Shown piece by piece: positions 7,328 through 17,200 of a stretch of 64,000 nt of DNA. Each line of letters begins with the position of its first letter. The stretch's first letter is position 1. Origin of the DNA: Pycnococcus provasolii (lineage: Eukaryota > Chlorophyta > Pseudoscourfieldiophyceae > Pseudoscourfieldiales > Pycnococcaceae); contig OW568864.1 of NCBI GenBank assembly GCA_938743325.2, positions 992,001 through 1,056,000 of the forward strand, given 5' to 3'. The notes below the pieces were generated by a model. The model did no database searches, was not told the DNA's origin, and was given only the letters and a program-made list of their open reading frames with translations. A program made the position numbers and the translations under genes.

Positions 7328-10300
7328 ATGGTGCTGCTGTCGACGTTAAGGAATAGTACGGGATCCACGGGATCCTCGGGATTGTTGGTTTCTGATCATG
7401 GGCCTTCCTCATCATCATCGTCATCCTCAATGCTGGGTGCCAGGCCTTCATCAATGGCCGGGCAGCAGGCATGGTCTTCGTCGTCGTCGTCGCCTCATAA
7501 CAACAACAACAACAACAGTGTCGTGTCGTCTGTGATTACGCCGCGAAACATCACCTTGCAAGGCCCCGCCCCTTCTCCTGTTCTGCTGAATACGCCGCGC
7601 GTCAACGCAGACGCGTCGTACATGGCAATGCTCAGGCCGACGACGGGGGCAAGACGGAGAGACGAACTCAGGAAAAAATACAAGCAACAGCAACAGCAAC
7701 CTCCAAACACTCCTCCGAGAGAGAGAGACCACCACCACCACCACCACCACCACCACCACCACAACTCAGAACCTTTCCTTCCGCCGACGCCGCCGTCGTC
7801 GCGGTCACCGAAGAAGCTGCAGCGCGCAAAAAGCCCAAAAGCGAAGCCGCCGATGCAGACTTCGTCGTCGCAAAACGCGCTGTCGCCGCCAAAGTCGGCG
7901 ATACGCACCATGCTGCCAGACTCGTGGAGGGAAGGACTTACGCGAATCAAAACAGCACACAGGGAATCCAGCTCGCTCAGAGACCAACTCAAGGAGCAGG
8001 AGCAAAAACACATGGGCGACGTTGCGCAGACACTAGCAGAGCTACTGGACATGGAAGCACACGCTGACGACGCCGCGGCGAGGCAGAGACTCAGCGAGAC
8101 GGCACGTGCGAGGCAGGCGGTTGTGTGGGCAAGCACACGAGACGCGGAGATTGCCAAGGCGGCAAACACCGCAAAGGCGGACATGGAAGCTCTGTGCCGC
8201 GCTGCCGACGCTCGCGAACGAGAAAGGAGAAGGATCGCAGAAGAGGTGAAAGGCCGCATCGCGGGTGCTCACAGGCGCGCTGGCGCGCGCTCGCTGGGAT
8301 CGACGCTCGATCCCGCGGATCTTCGGTCGGTGCGCAGTGCCGCGAAGCAGATGCAGGAACGCATGCGCCAACGCAAGGCGGAGCTTGACCTGTCGCGGAC
8401 GATGCGTGTGCGCGACCTCGAGGCGAAGCAGGTGTTTCGCATAGTCACACGTGCCGCGGCTTTTGAGGAGGCTTGCGCATTTGGCGAACTTGGACTGTAC
8501 CGTGCCGCCACAAGCGCCGCGATGGCGGTCTCCGAGGCTAGGCTGAGCCATGAGATGGCACGCGAGCGCGAGCATGCCAAAACCCTCGCGCAGCTGTTGG
8601 CGCAGACGGCGGAATTCCTCTCCGAAACGAGTACGGCGCTCGTGGACAATCGGTACGACAGAGCAGATGCAGAAATCGCAACCGCATTCCACGCAAGAAC
8701 GGGTTCTCACAAAATCAGCCTGAGCATGGACGAAATCGTCGAGCAAGCAATCGCACTTGCGGGCGCCGCGCGTGCAGGCGTCGCCGCAGACAGCGTGCGC
8801 GCACGCCGCGTCGACGCCGCCTGCGCAGCAGCTCGAGACGATGCAGCTGGAGCGAGAGCTCACGCGGAACGCGCCGCGGCGGAGGTTCTGCGCGAGCGCG
8901 ACGAGGCTGCAAGGCGCATGCAAGAGCTTGAGATGACGAATCGCAGGCTCAGCGCATCGCTTGCAGCCGCGCGCGAGCAGGCAAAGGAGGCACGCGCCAG
9001 ACGCGAGGATGCTGATGCGCTCGCCGATGAGCTGCAGCATAGATGCTCGAAGATTGCCAGCCAGCGTGGGGCGGCAGCTTTCTTTGAGATTGCTAAACTT
9101 GCGAGCGTCCCACAGGTGCAGTCGCTGCCACAGCCACGACCAGCGGACTCGGCAAGCAGCACGCCCGCGTATCCCACGCCAACGCCTCCAGCGGCTACGC
9201 CGCCGAAGTGGCGTCGCCCGGAAATGTCTCCTCCCATGCACAATGGCAGGCACATTGTGCGCGCCCCAATGTCGAAGCGGGAGGACTCGTGCAATCACTA
9301 CTCGCACACTCACCGTCGAGTCAGCCGCGATGGATCTGCGGGACTCGTCAGCGTGTCTGATGCGGAGGCTATCATAAGCCATTCGCCAAAATCATTCGGC
9401 AAGCATCAGGCAAGCGTGCATGACACGATGGATACGAGCAGCGTCGAGCGCCTCTACCTCGCTCGCGAGCGCCTTGGATCGATGAAATCAGCCGTGCGTC
9501 ACCTGCGACGAGACGTAGCGGACATGCAGGTGTCCTTTGGTGCCGAGCTCGCGAACCTTGCGGTGCACGTCGACACGGCGATGGGTTGCGCGCGGGTGAT
9601 CGCGGGCGACGCCGTCGCGGTGAATGCGCGCGCCAACGTCGCGGCTGCAGCGCACGTCACGCTTCGCCGCGTGCCACTTACCTGGGGCGTGGTTCGACCG
9701 ATGCTAAGCTCCGACCTGAATGACGCTGGGGTCAACTTCGCCACGCCTGGAATTACTGCGCATGGCGGCTTCAGCGGCTGCATCAGCGTGGCAGGAGTGC
9801 CTGGCAGCTGCACATTCGATCGCGTGGCATGCGCGGGAGGCTTACTCGACCTAGCCTCTCGCGAAGGCTGCGCAGCTCTCGCCACAGACGTTGCGCCGCT
9901 CGCTGCGCACGCACTGAGTGGAGGCCGATCGGCCGTATGGCTTGTTGGCGCTCAGCGTGGCGGGGCTACGACTACCGCAATTTCGTCATGCGGCGGAGAT
10001 GGGGCATTTGTCCTTGCCGCGCGCACGATGGCCGCGGAGGCGGAATCAGAGCGACGTGCTCGTGCGCTTGCCGCCTCTGTGGGAGCCGGTGGAGACTCCT
10101 CTGACGAGCAAGCGGTGCGCTTCGCAGTCTCACTTGTAGAGGTTAACGCCGCCGGCGTCGTCACCGATACGCTCACGGTGCAGGCTGCCGCCGCACATGC
10201 AGAGTGGCGCGTTCAGTCGTCGATGCGAGAGGCGCGAGCGCTGCTAACGGACTCGGGCGTTGAGGACGACGAGAGGCTGGAAGCTGGCGAGGCGGCTGCA

Positions 10301-10789
10301 CTTCTCCAACTGCGGCTTCTTGCCGACGCTGTGGGTGATTCGGCACGTTGCTTCACTGGCCCGCTACATTCCGCCTGCTTCGTTTGTGCGGGCACAGACG
10401 AACTCATGGCGTTCGTGGAAGCGGCGACTGTCGCTCGCCACCGGGCGACCGCGTCGGCGGCTGACCATCGCACGCGCGTTGGCGCAGCGACGCAGCGGCA
10501 CTTCGTTCTGCAGCTTATGGCTTGGCGACGCGATGGCAGCTCATCTGGTGTGCTGAGCGTCGTCGACGCAACACGCTTGAATCCGAGCGCCGCGCATCTG
10601 CCCCTTTGGAAGAGCGGATTTGGCGACACATCGAACGTCGTCGAGGATGATGATGCGCCTGACGCCTCCGTACTCGCCAATGCAGCGTTGGCTGATGCGC
10701 CGGGTGCGGTGATTGTCATGTGCCACGTTGCTGCAAGTGGGAACGCGATGGAAGCGCGTAACGTCTTATCTTCGTGGTCCAATTTGTAA
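7328..10789 (+). CDS. Kinesin-14-like protein with degenerate (nucleotide-free) motor domain
   Basis: The ATG at 7328 gives 1,153 residues in one exon. Layout: a low-complexity N-terminus with His, Gln and Asn runs, a long Ala/Arg/Glu-rich coiled coil (about residues 220-610), a Pro-rich linker, then about 410 residues that follow a C-terminal kinesin motor. The order is a neck helix (YLARERLGSMKSAVRHLRRD), then CTFDRVACAG in place of the TFDRVF strand, GAQRGGATTT where GQTGSGKT should be, TQRHFVLQL in place of the SSRSH switch I, VVDATRL for the DLAGSE switch II, and a final strand and helix (VIVMCHVAAS...NVLSSWSNL) matching the end of motors. The P-loop Lys and all three nucleotide motifs are lost while the fold outline remains, as in yeast Vik1/Cik1 partners of Kar3. 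It is convergent with the OTU gene. The pseudo-motor is an inference from spacing and residual motifs. Confidence 0.7.
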   Translation: MVLLSTLRNSTGSTGSSGLLVSDHGPSSSSSSSSMLGARPSSMAGQQAWSSSSSSPHNNNNNNSVVSSVITPRNITLQGPAPSPVLLNTPRVNADASYMAMLRPTTGARRRDELRKKYKQQQQQPPNTPPRERDHHHHHHHHHHHNSEPFLPPTPPSSRSPKKLQRAKSPKAKPPMQTSSSQNALSPPKSAIRTMLPDSWREGLTRIKTAHRESSSLRDQLKEQEQKHMGDVAQTLAELLDMEAHADDAAARQRLSETARARQAVVWASTRDAEIAKAANTAKADMEALCRAADARERERRRIAEEVKGRIAGAHRRAGARSLGSTLDPADLRSVRSAAKQMQERMRQRKAELDLSRTMRVRDLEAKQVFRIVTRAAAFEEACAFGELGLYRAATSAAMAVSEARLSHEMAREREHAKTLAQLLAQTAEFLSETSTALVDNRYDRADAEIATAFHARTGSHKISLSMDEIVEQAIALAGAARAGVAADSVRARRVDAACAAARDDAAGARAHAERAAAEVLRERDEAARRMQELEMTNRRLSASLAAAREQAKEARARREDADALADELQHRCSKIASQRGAAAFFEIAKLASVPQVQSLPQPRPADSASSTPAYPTPTPPAATPPKWRRPEMSPPMHNGRHIVRAPMSKREDSCNHYSHTHRRVSRDGSAGLVSVSDAEAIISHSPKSFGKHQASVHDTMDTSSVERLYLARERLGSMKSAVRHLRRDVADMQVSFGAELANLAVHVDTAMGCARVIAGDAVAVNARANVAAAAHVTLRRVPLTWGVVRPMLSSDLNDAGVNFATPGITAHGGFSGCISVAGVPGSCTFDRVACAGGLLDLASREGCAALATDVAPLAAHALSGGRSAVWLVGAQRGGATTTAISSCGGDGAFVLAARTMAAEAESERRARALAASVGAGGDSSDEQAVRFAVSLVEVNAAGVVTDTLTVQAAAAHAEWRVQSSMREARALLTDSGVEDDERLEAGEAAALLQLRLLADAVGDSARCFTGPLHSACFVCAGTDELMAFVEAATVARHRATASAADHRTRVGAATQRHFVLQLMAWRRDGSSSGVLSVVDATRLNPSAAHLPLWKSGFGDTSNVVEDDDAPDASVLANAALADAPGAVIVMCHVAASGNAMEARNVLSSWSNL

Positions 10790-10882
10790 AACCAAACGTA
10801 ATGATACGATTATTTTTGATTATTTTTTATTTATCGTAGTAACTTACCCGGGGTACCACAGTGCCTCGCAAGCTTGCAAGCT

Positions 10883-10985
10883 CATTGAATGTGGCGCCAT
10901 TGAATGGGCTGAACGGTGAGTGCGAATGGACGACCGTTGGACAAAGTACAGTAAGTCAAGTTCCATCACTGAATGAGCGATCTTA
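10883..10985 (-). repeat. 3'-end element, copy A (after OTU protease gene)
   Basis: On the minus strand it begins about 5 nt after the TAA of the OTU gene with TAAGATCGCTCATTCAG, then TTTGTCCAACGGTCGTCC and a series of CATTCA-like words. It is homologous to copies at 26071, 37249, 41433 and 55069. It fills most of the gap to the convergent kinesin-like gene. Confidence 0.85.
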
Positions 10986-10990
10986 GGATT

Positions 10991-12348
10991 TTACAAGTCG
11001 CGACTAGCTCGCTCGGGCACGCGTACGATAACCTCGCTCAGCGGGATGCTACATGCGAGCGGAGCTTGCGGCGTCGTGGGACTCGAAGATGTGCCACTAC
11101 GACGCCGAGGGCTCGTCCACCCGGCACCGTCTGCGCCCACGCCAACGTCACTCGTTCCCGCTCCGCCGCGAGCGCGTGGGCTCGGCGTGGCTGCGCTGCC
11201 GCCGGAGGGGAGCGAAGGAAGCACGGACGAAGGGAGTGGCGCGCAGCTCAGCCATCGCGTCAGGAGCTCCCGCTCACTGCCCATCTCGTCGGGGAGCAGG
11301 AAACGGACGGGCAGCGGACCACGCCTGTCGGCGAGTGGCAGGGTGGGAGTGGTTCCGTTGCTCCAGTCGCCGCGAACCATCGCGAGGAGGCTGTAGTGCC
11401 CGTTGTGGAAGAATACGCACGTGGGAACACGGCTGCAGCACTCCGAGTCGCGCCAGAGCAGCGGGAGGTAGATTCCCACAAGCCCCGCCATACGCGCCGT
11501 GGCCCCGCCGTACACGAGCAGCGGACGTCGCAGCACGTTAGCCAGCACGAAGCAGTGCACGTCGCTCAGGAAGGCGTGGCCTCGCCGCGACGTCGAAGAC
11601 GCCTTGCCGCGTGATCTGAACATCTCCAGCTCCTTCGTCCACTCTGCGGCAACGCTCTCGGGCGGCATGCCCGAGGAGAGCAGGCTCGCCTCGAAGCGCT
11701 TGTACACCTCGTGGCCAGCGGCGGCGGTCGCGGCGGCGCTTTCCTCGGACGTTGCACTGTCCGCGGACGTCGCCTCGGCCATCGTGCTCCAGACGGCACG
11801 CCGCAGCTCCTGGTCTGTGTCGTGCACGCCCCATACGCCGAGGCTGGCTGCGTGGCTCAGACAGTTCCCGTCGGGGAACGTTCGCACGACACAGAGCGGT
11901 GTGCACGAGGCGTCTGCGTTGATTGCCCCCTCGCGCTCCGCCAGGCGCTGCAGGCTTGGATCGCATAGGTCGAGGGCCGGCTGGAGGCGTGTGGCTGGCG
12001 AGATGGGCGTTGTCTGAGTTGTCTGAGTTGTCGTCGTCGGGAGTGGCGGTGGCGGTGGCGGCGGCGGCGGTGGTGTTGTGGGAGCGGTAGCCGCTTTGGA
12101 TGCGTCTATTGGTGCGCCTCCGACGATCGGCACGTCGCCTCTTCGCGGCAGCACAAGCGCGCCCCCCGACGGCGGCGCCTCCGGGTCAACGTGCGCGACT
12201 CCCCCCGGCACGCTGCTGACTGCGTCGTCCGCGAAGTAGTAGACTCCTCTTGCGCTTCTGCACAGCTGGCACCTTCTCAGCGAGCGCACGACGGCGGGTC
12301 TCGGCTGCGCGTCGATAGCCTCTGTGAGTTCATCTGCTGTCGCCACCC

Positions 12349-12393
<45 letters not shown>

Positions 12394-12586
12394 CCCCCGA
12401 AGGCGCCGACGACGACGTTCTCTTAACACCTTTTGAGACACCTTTCGTCAAAGCACCTCCTGAGGACCGACGCTTTTGAATAGTAGGACCTACTCTGCAA
12501 GACTCACTAGGAGGATGAGGTGCACTACCACCCGCAGCAGCAGCCTGCTGTGAGCGTTTCCGGGAAAGATTACCGGCCGAGGGCAT
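10991..12586 (-). CDS. OTU-domain deubiquitinase, A20/Cezanne type
   Basis: A cysteine protease predicted to cleave ubiquitin chains. It has 531 residues and starts MPSAGNLSRK. The N-terminal 230 residues are disordered with a run of 14 Asn (66-79) and a run of 10 Pro. The OTU core spans about residues 232-402. The nucleophile is in FPDGNCLSHA (Cys242), followed by WGVHDTDQELRRAVW, which matches WGVQDTDLVLRKAL of human A20. Next come FVLANVLRRPLLV and GIYLPLLW, and the general base is in HNGHYSLLA (His397). This arrangement separates it from Otubains and OTUD1/3/5. A small CxxC (residues 106-109) precedes the domain. The C-terminal tail is Pro/Ser-rich; no A20-type zinc fingers are visible. 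A 3'-end repeat directly follows the stop codon. Confidence 0.85.
12351..12392 (-). repeat. Coding trinucleotide repeat (14 Asn codons) in OTU gene
   Basis: (TTG)14 on the plus strand is read as AAC codons on the minus strand, giving poly-Asn in the disordered N-terminus. Confidence 0.95.
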
Positions 12587-12705
12587 GATGAGCCTCCTCC
12601 GAGCCTCTCTTGAGATGCAGATGCGGATGGAGATGGAACGAGAAAGAGCCGAAGTGACGCGCCGATGGGATGGGATGGGCTCCGAGGAAAACGATGCCTT
12701 CCTTC

Positions 12706-12729
12706 GGGGGGGGGGGGGGGGGGGGGGGG
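12706..12729 (+). repeat. Poly-G tract, 24 G
   Basis: An uninterrupted run of G about 120 bp upstream of the OTU start codon. Its exact length may be unreliable in the assembly. Confidence 0.9.
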
Positions 12730-12902
12730 CGGGGACTCGGAGAGGGGGACGCGCCCATTGGAGCCTGGGGGGGGGCAGAAGCCCTGGCCCACCTTGGGGA
12801 AGCCTATGTGTGGGGATCCACCCTAGGATGATCTCCCTCAGAATTTCCTCCTCCCCTCCTCTCCCGGAAGTTCTAAGGTTACCTTACCCGGTACCCGGTA
12901 TG

Positions 12903-13632
12903 TAGGAAGGGGGGTGGACAAAACCTGGGACAGCCAAGAAACCTGGGACAGCCCTGGTCGGCGAGAATGGTCGCAAAACGGATGAGTCTCAGACCTGGGT
13001 CTCAGGGGACTCCCGACCTGGGCCCCGACCAGAACTCCTTTTTCCAGGGTTCTGGTCGGAAGCCATGAACCAATTGCGCCGTCTTCATGGCGTCCTCCGC
13101 ACCGGCCTTAAGGCCGGTGATGTGCGACAACATGGCGCTCACAAGTGTTCGGAGAAGTGCTTGGGCACCAGCTGCACTGCTGTGGCAGCGCCATTGCGCC
13201 GCCGACGCTGATGCGTAGGCATCATGGGAAGAAGTGTGTCCCCGACCAAATAGGTCCATGTTATCGTCACGTGACCGCCGACCTATTTGGTCGGGGACAC
13301 ACTTCTTCCCATGATGCCTACGCATCAGCGTCGGCGGCGCAATGGCGCTGCCACAGCAGTGCAGCTGGTGCCCAAGCACTTCTCCGAACACTTGTGAGCG
13401 CCATGTTGTCGCACATCACCGGCCTTAAGGCCGGTGCGGAGGACGCCATGAAGACGGCGCAATTGGTTCATGGCTTCCGACCAGAACCCTGGAAAAAGGA
13501 GTTCTGGTCGGGGCCCAGGTCGGGAGTCCCCTGAGACCCAGGTCTGAGACTCATCCGTTTTGCGACCATTCTCGCCGACCAGGGCTGTCCCAGGTTTCTT
13601 GGCTGTCCCAGGTTTTGTCCACCCCCTTCCTA
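12903..13632. repeat. 730-bp near-perfect palindrome (inverted repeat, 25-nt spacer)
   Basis: The left arm (12903-13255) and right arm (13281-13632) are reverse complements over about 352 bp; the only difference I could see is one G in a G-run at the outer edge. The spacer (13256-13280) contains the palindrome GTCACGTGAC. Each arm also contains a 20-bp palindrome built on ACCGGCCTTAAGGCCGGT (13100-13119 and 13417-13436), an internal CCGACCAGAAC/GTTCTGGTCGG hairpin and a tandem CCTGGGACAGCC. No transposase motif and no clear target-site duplication is visible (flanks CCGGTATG and GAGGGGTT). It may be a foldback-type non-autonomous element or the source of a long hairpin RNA. Confidence 0.95.
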
Positions 13633-14271
13633 GAGGGGTTCTCCACCGTTCGCCTCTACTTCTACTTCGGAGTTGTCTCCCCTCTTCCTCGCCTCCTCGG
13701 GGAGGTAGCCCTAACCCTAGTTGTTGTTGTTGTTGTTAGGGTTTTGGGGGTTCCTTCATATGAGTAGGGGGTTCATTTCCTAGCTAGGGGTTTCATTTGG
13801 GTCACGTTTCTTGGTTCTTGGTTCTTTCAGTCACAGCCTCACAGGTCTGGGTACACGTTCGGTCCCATCCACCTGTGTGCTCACCTACGGTAAGTACCTT
13901 TACCTTACTGTAGACTCACCTTACTGTCAGGTATCAGGTCTGTCAGTGTCACGGTGTACTGTACCCTTAGTCTTGTTCTTATGTAGTAGTATGGACAAGT
14001 ACAGGTATGGACTACCTGTACACCACATTTAAGGAGTCAGCACAACACAACACAACACAACACAACAACAACAACAACACACTTGTAAACTACATAGGTC
14101 CAAGCTACTTGAGTTTGTTCGTACAGTAGTACTTATTATAATAAAAAAAGCAACTGAGCTATGTATGATGTATATATTTACACGGATGCATAATAATAAG
14201 AATAAGAATAAGAATAAGAATAAGAATAAGAATAAGAATAAATAGGCAACACCTATCCAATATCTACCTAT
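13633..14271. other. Intergenic region with microsatellites
   Basis: It contains a TTG run (13720-13737), a CACAA/CAACAA run (14041-14080) and an AATAAG run (14193-14242) just beyond the 3' end of PIEZO. No gene is supported. Confidence 0.5.
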
Positions 14272-17200
14272 TTATTGAAGATGGGCGTGCTGACCGCCGG
14301 AACGACGCGACGACGTGAAGCGCGACATCACGTGCTGATCACTCACAATTCGCATCAGCAGGCGGTAGAGCCTCGCCTCGTCGACGTGCTTGCTCGGGTA
14401 GTTGATCCCTCGCAGCGTTCTCATCGCCTGGCAAATGCCCTCGAGCTTCTCAGGGTGGCGCATCGCGTAGATGGGCGTCTCCGTCCACAGGTTCAAGAGA
14501 AATGCGCGAAGCAGTCCGTACCCCAAGGTTGTTATGATTGTTATGTACAGGATTCCAATTCCGTAGCTCGGCAAGCTGAGATTCTCCACCAAGCCTCGCA
14601 GGTAGCGATCACTGAACAGCACCATGCTCGCACCGTCCGTTCTACCACATATGCAGCTCACGAAACCGAGTGACGTGCGGCGCTCGCACGGCTCAACTGG
14701 AATCGAGCTTGCATTCAGCCCATCTTTTTTCGTATCATCGAACGGAGTAAGCGTCCAGTAAAGACCGCCAGCATTCACACTCGATCGAAGGGAAAGACGT
14801 ACATTCTGCATGTCGACCGGGGCGTCTCCATATGGCAGCCTGTGCAACTGACGTGGGGCGAGCGATAGCGGGTAAAGGCGATATGCCGTAGGAAGTGCAT
14901 TCCTCAGCTCAAGAGAAACGAAGTCGCCAATCACGTCAGGGGACGTGAACCCGGTGGTGGCTGTGGTATTTCGTACGCTCATGCCGTCTATAGCCTCGGC
15001 AAAGTACGCACACTGCTCCTTCGTCAAACGCACACCCACACTGGCATCCGGATTTCCGTAAGTGCCAGCTTGCGTCTCTGCCACTGCCGTTGAAGTTACC
15101 ACCGTCTCCGCACCGGGAGGCCCACGTCGCCGGAACGCGAATCGAATGGCCGCGACCGGGGGTCTCACCTTACCCTGAGCTGCCGCGAAGAGGCTGTCGC
15201 GAAGCGGCTTCAAGCCCTCAAGGCTCACGAAAAAGCCATCGTGGCTTGGCACTGCGTCCCACGTGGCACACTGGACTGTTGGCCCCGTTCCTACAGCCGC
15301 CACGCCGTAGGAGCGGACGGCACTTGCAACGGCGTCCACAGGATGTATGTAGCTTGTGCTCGGCAAGTCGACGCCAAGTGAAGATGACAGCGGCGGGAAT
15401 GGTATCAGGTCAAGCGTACGAGTTTGACTCGCCGTCGACGTCCAAGGTACATCGTCAGATGGCAGCAAATCTTCGGCAAGAACAGAAGATCTTTCGCTCA
15501 CGGGAATCTCGTATCGCATGCTGACGCTCATCATAGCCGCACCCACGGGATTCGGCGCGAGCGTCGGGTTGAGATCGGAGAAAAGCGCTATCGGAAGCAA
15601 CAGCACCAAAAGAAGCAGTCCGGCAAGTATCGTCCCCTGCCAGCACTTGCAGCACAGATTCTGCCTACGCACACCGTGCGTGTGGTCCATGTCGTCTCGC
15701 TTCGCATCGCGAAACAGCTTCGCAACGTGTACCTTGTGAGCCACCGTAACGAAGATGAGCCAGCTGAAGGGATCAAGGCAGGTGTCGGTGAATGTCCAGT
15801 CCAGAAGACTTGTGAGCTCCAGCACGAATGGCAATTTCGCGAACACGATATACCCGTAACCTATCATACGCCGCTTAAAGCAGCGCATGCAGCGCGGTAC
15901 AGGCGGCAATGCGAGAACAGACTTGCGAGGGTCCAATCCTCGAACCTTCAAGGCAACATCACCCACATCATATTGCCGCGAACTTCTGCGACCATCAGGG
16001 TCCCTCAACGCCAGCTCTGATCGCAAGTCAGCCGCACGTGCTTCCTCTCGCTCTACGTGATCAGGGACTCGAAAAAAGCTCTGATGCACTTCACTACTAG
16101 CCACGTAGCCGTAACGGATCTGCCTTGCCGACATGGCCATGTGAAGTGCGAAAAACGCGTAGTAAGTTCGGGTCTTCCAGTTGACGCTCAGCCGCACGCC
16201 CACGTCCGAAGACAGGTACGGCAGAATGAAGAAAAGCATCACGTGCACGACTGTAACTTCGATGCAGTGAAACACGACGCGAGCGCGCATGTCAATGCGC
16301 AAGTAGCATGCTCGATTTACGATAATCAGTGCAACATGCAGCATCGCCGCGACAACCGTGAACGCAGAGAAACGATTTGCGCGAAGGTCCTCGGAGAGCG
16401 GAAGTGCACTGTCATCAGGTCGAAAATCTCCCGCATATGCAATCGCCAGGGCAAGAAGAATGACTTCCACGAAGAAGATCGACGGGTACAGGTCAATGCC
16501 AGGCTTCAGGATTGCCTCCCCACCACTTTCCCTGACAAGGTCAATCGATGACTGTGCGTCCACAAAGGTAGCGAGGCGCCCAAGTTTGCCATGGGGCTCA
16601 CCGGATTTATCAGCATGAGAAACTGCGCGACTTCGACTTGGCGTTCTTGCCACAGACTCAACTGTCACACGACTCAATCTCGAGTACACGGCGTTCTGAG
16701 CCACGGTTCGATGCATGAAGCCGCCAATCAATTTCAGCGCAGCATTTGCGTATCTACGAAGTAGCGCGTTCGCTTTTCGTTGTACATTTGCTCTCCTTTT
16801 CTTAAAATTTCTGGTCGACCTTCTCTTGACATTTTCGTCGCCATCATTCTCTGACAGGCTTAATCCAACGCTCTCCACGGATATAGCTCTCTCGCGCGTC
16901 TCTTCGCGGCTCGTTGTGCCAGGTTTTCTCGAGCTCGGCACCTTAGCAGGTGTTCCGTGCCATCGATCCAGGCTCCTGTCGTGCCACAGGCCCTTCAAAT
17001 GTAGAGATCGTATGTGCAGTATGGTGAAGAAAAGCGAAAGCACGTCCAAAAGAAGATGCCGAAGCATCGACATGTGATGTGACTTCCACCCTCGCTTGCT
17101 TAGTGACCAAAATACATCCGCAGCACGAGCGTAGCTACTCTGGCTGTCGATCGAGCTTGCGTACGGCCAAGATCCCGATTCCGTCGCTGGACAGTACGGC

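Noticed and set aside
8042-9382. 446-residue minus-strand ORF opposite the kinesin-like gene
   Set aside because: Antisense shadow of a GC-rich, Ala/Arg-rich coding region; composition is Arg/Cys/His-rich without motifs.
13002-13534. Two mirror-image 129-residue ORFs, one on each strand, inside the palindrome
   Set aside because: They are the same sequence read from the two arms and differ only at the spacer. The translation has no protein-like pattern, so they are by-products of the inverted repeat.
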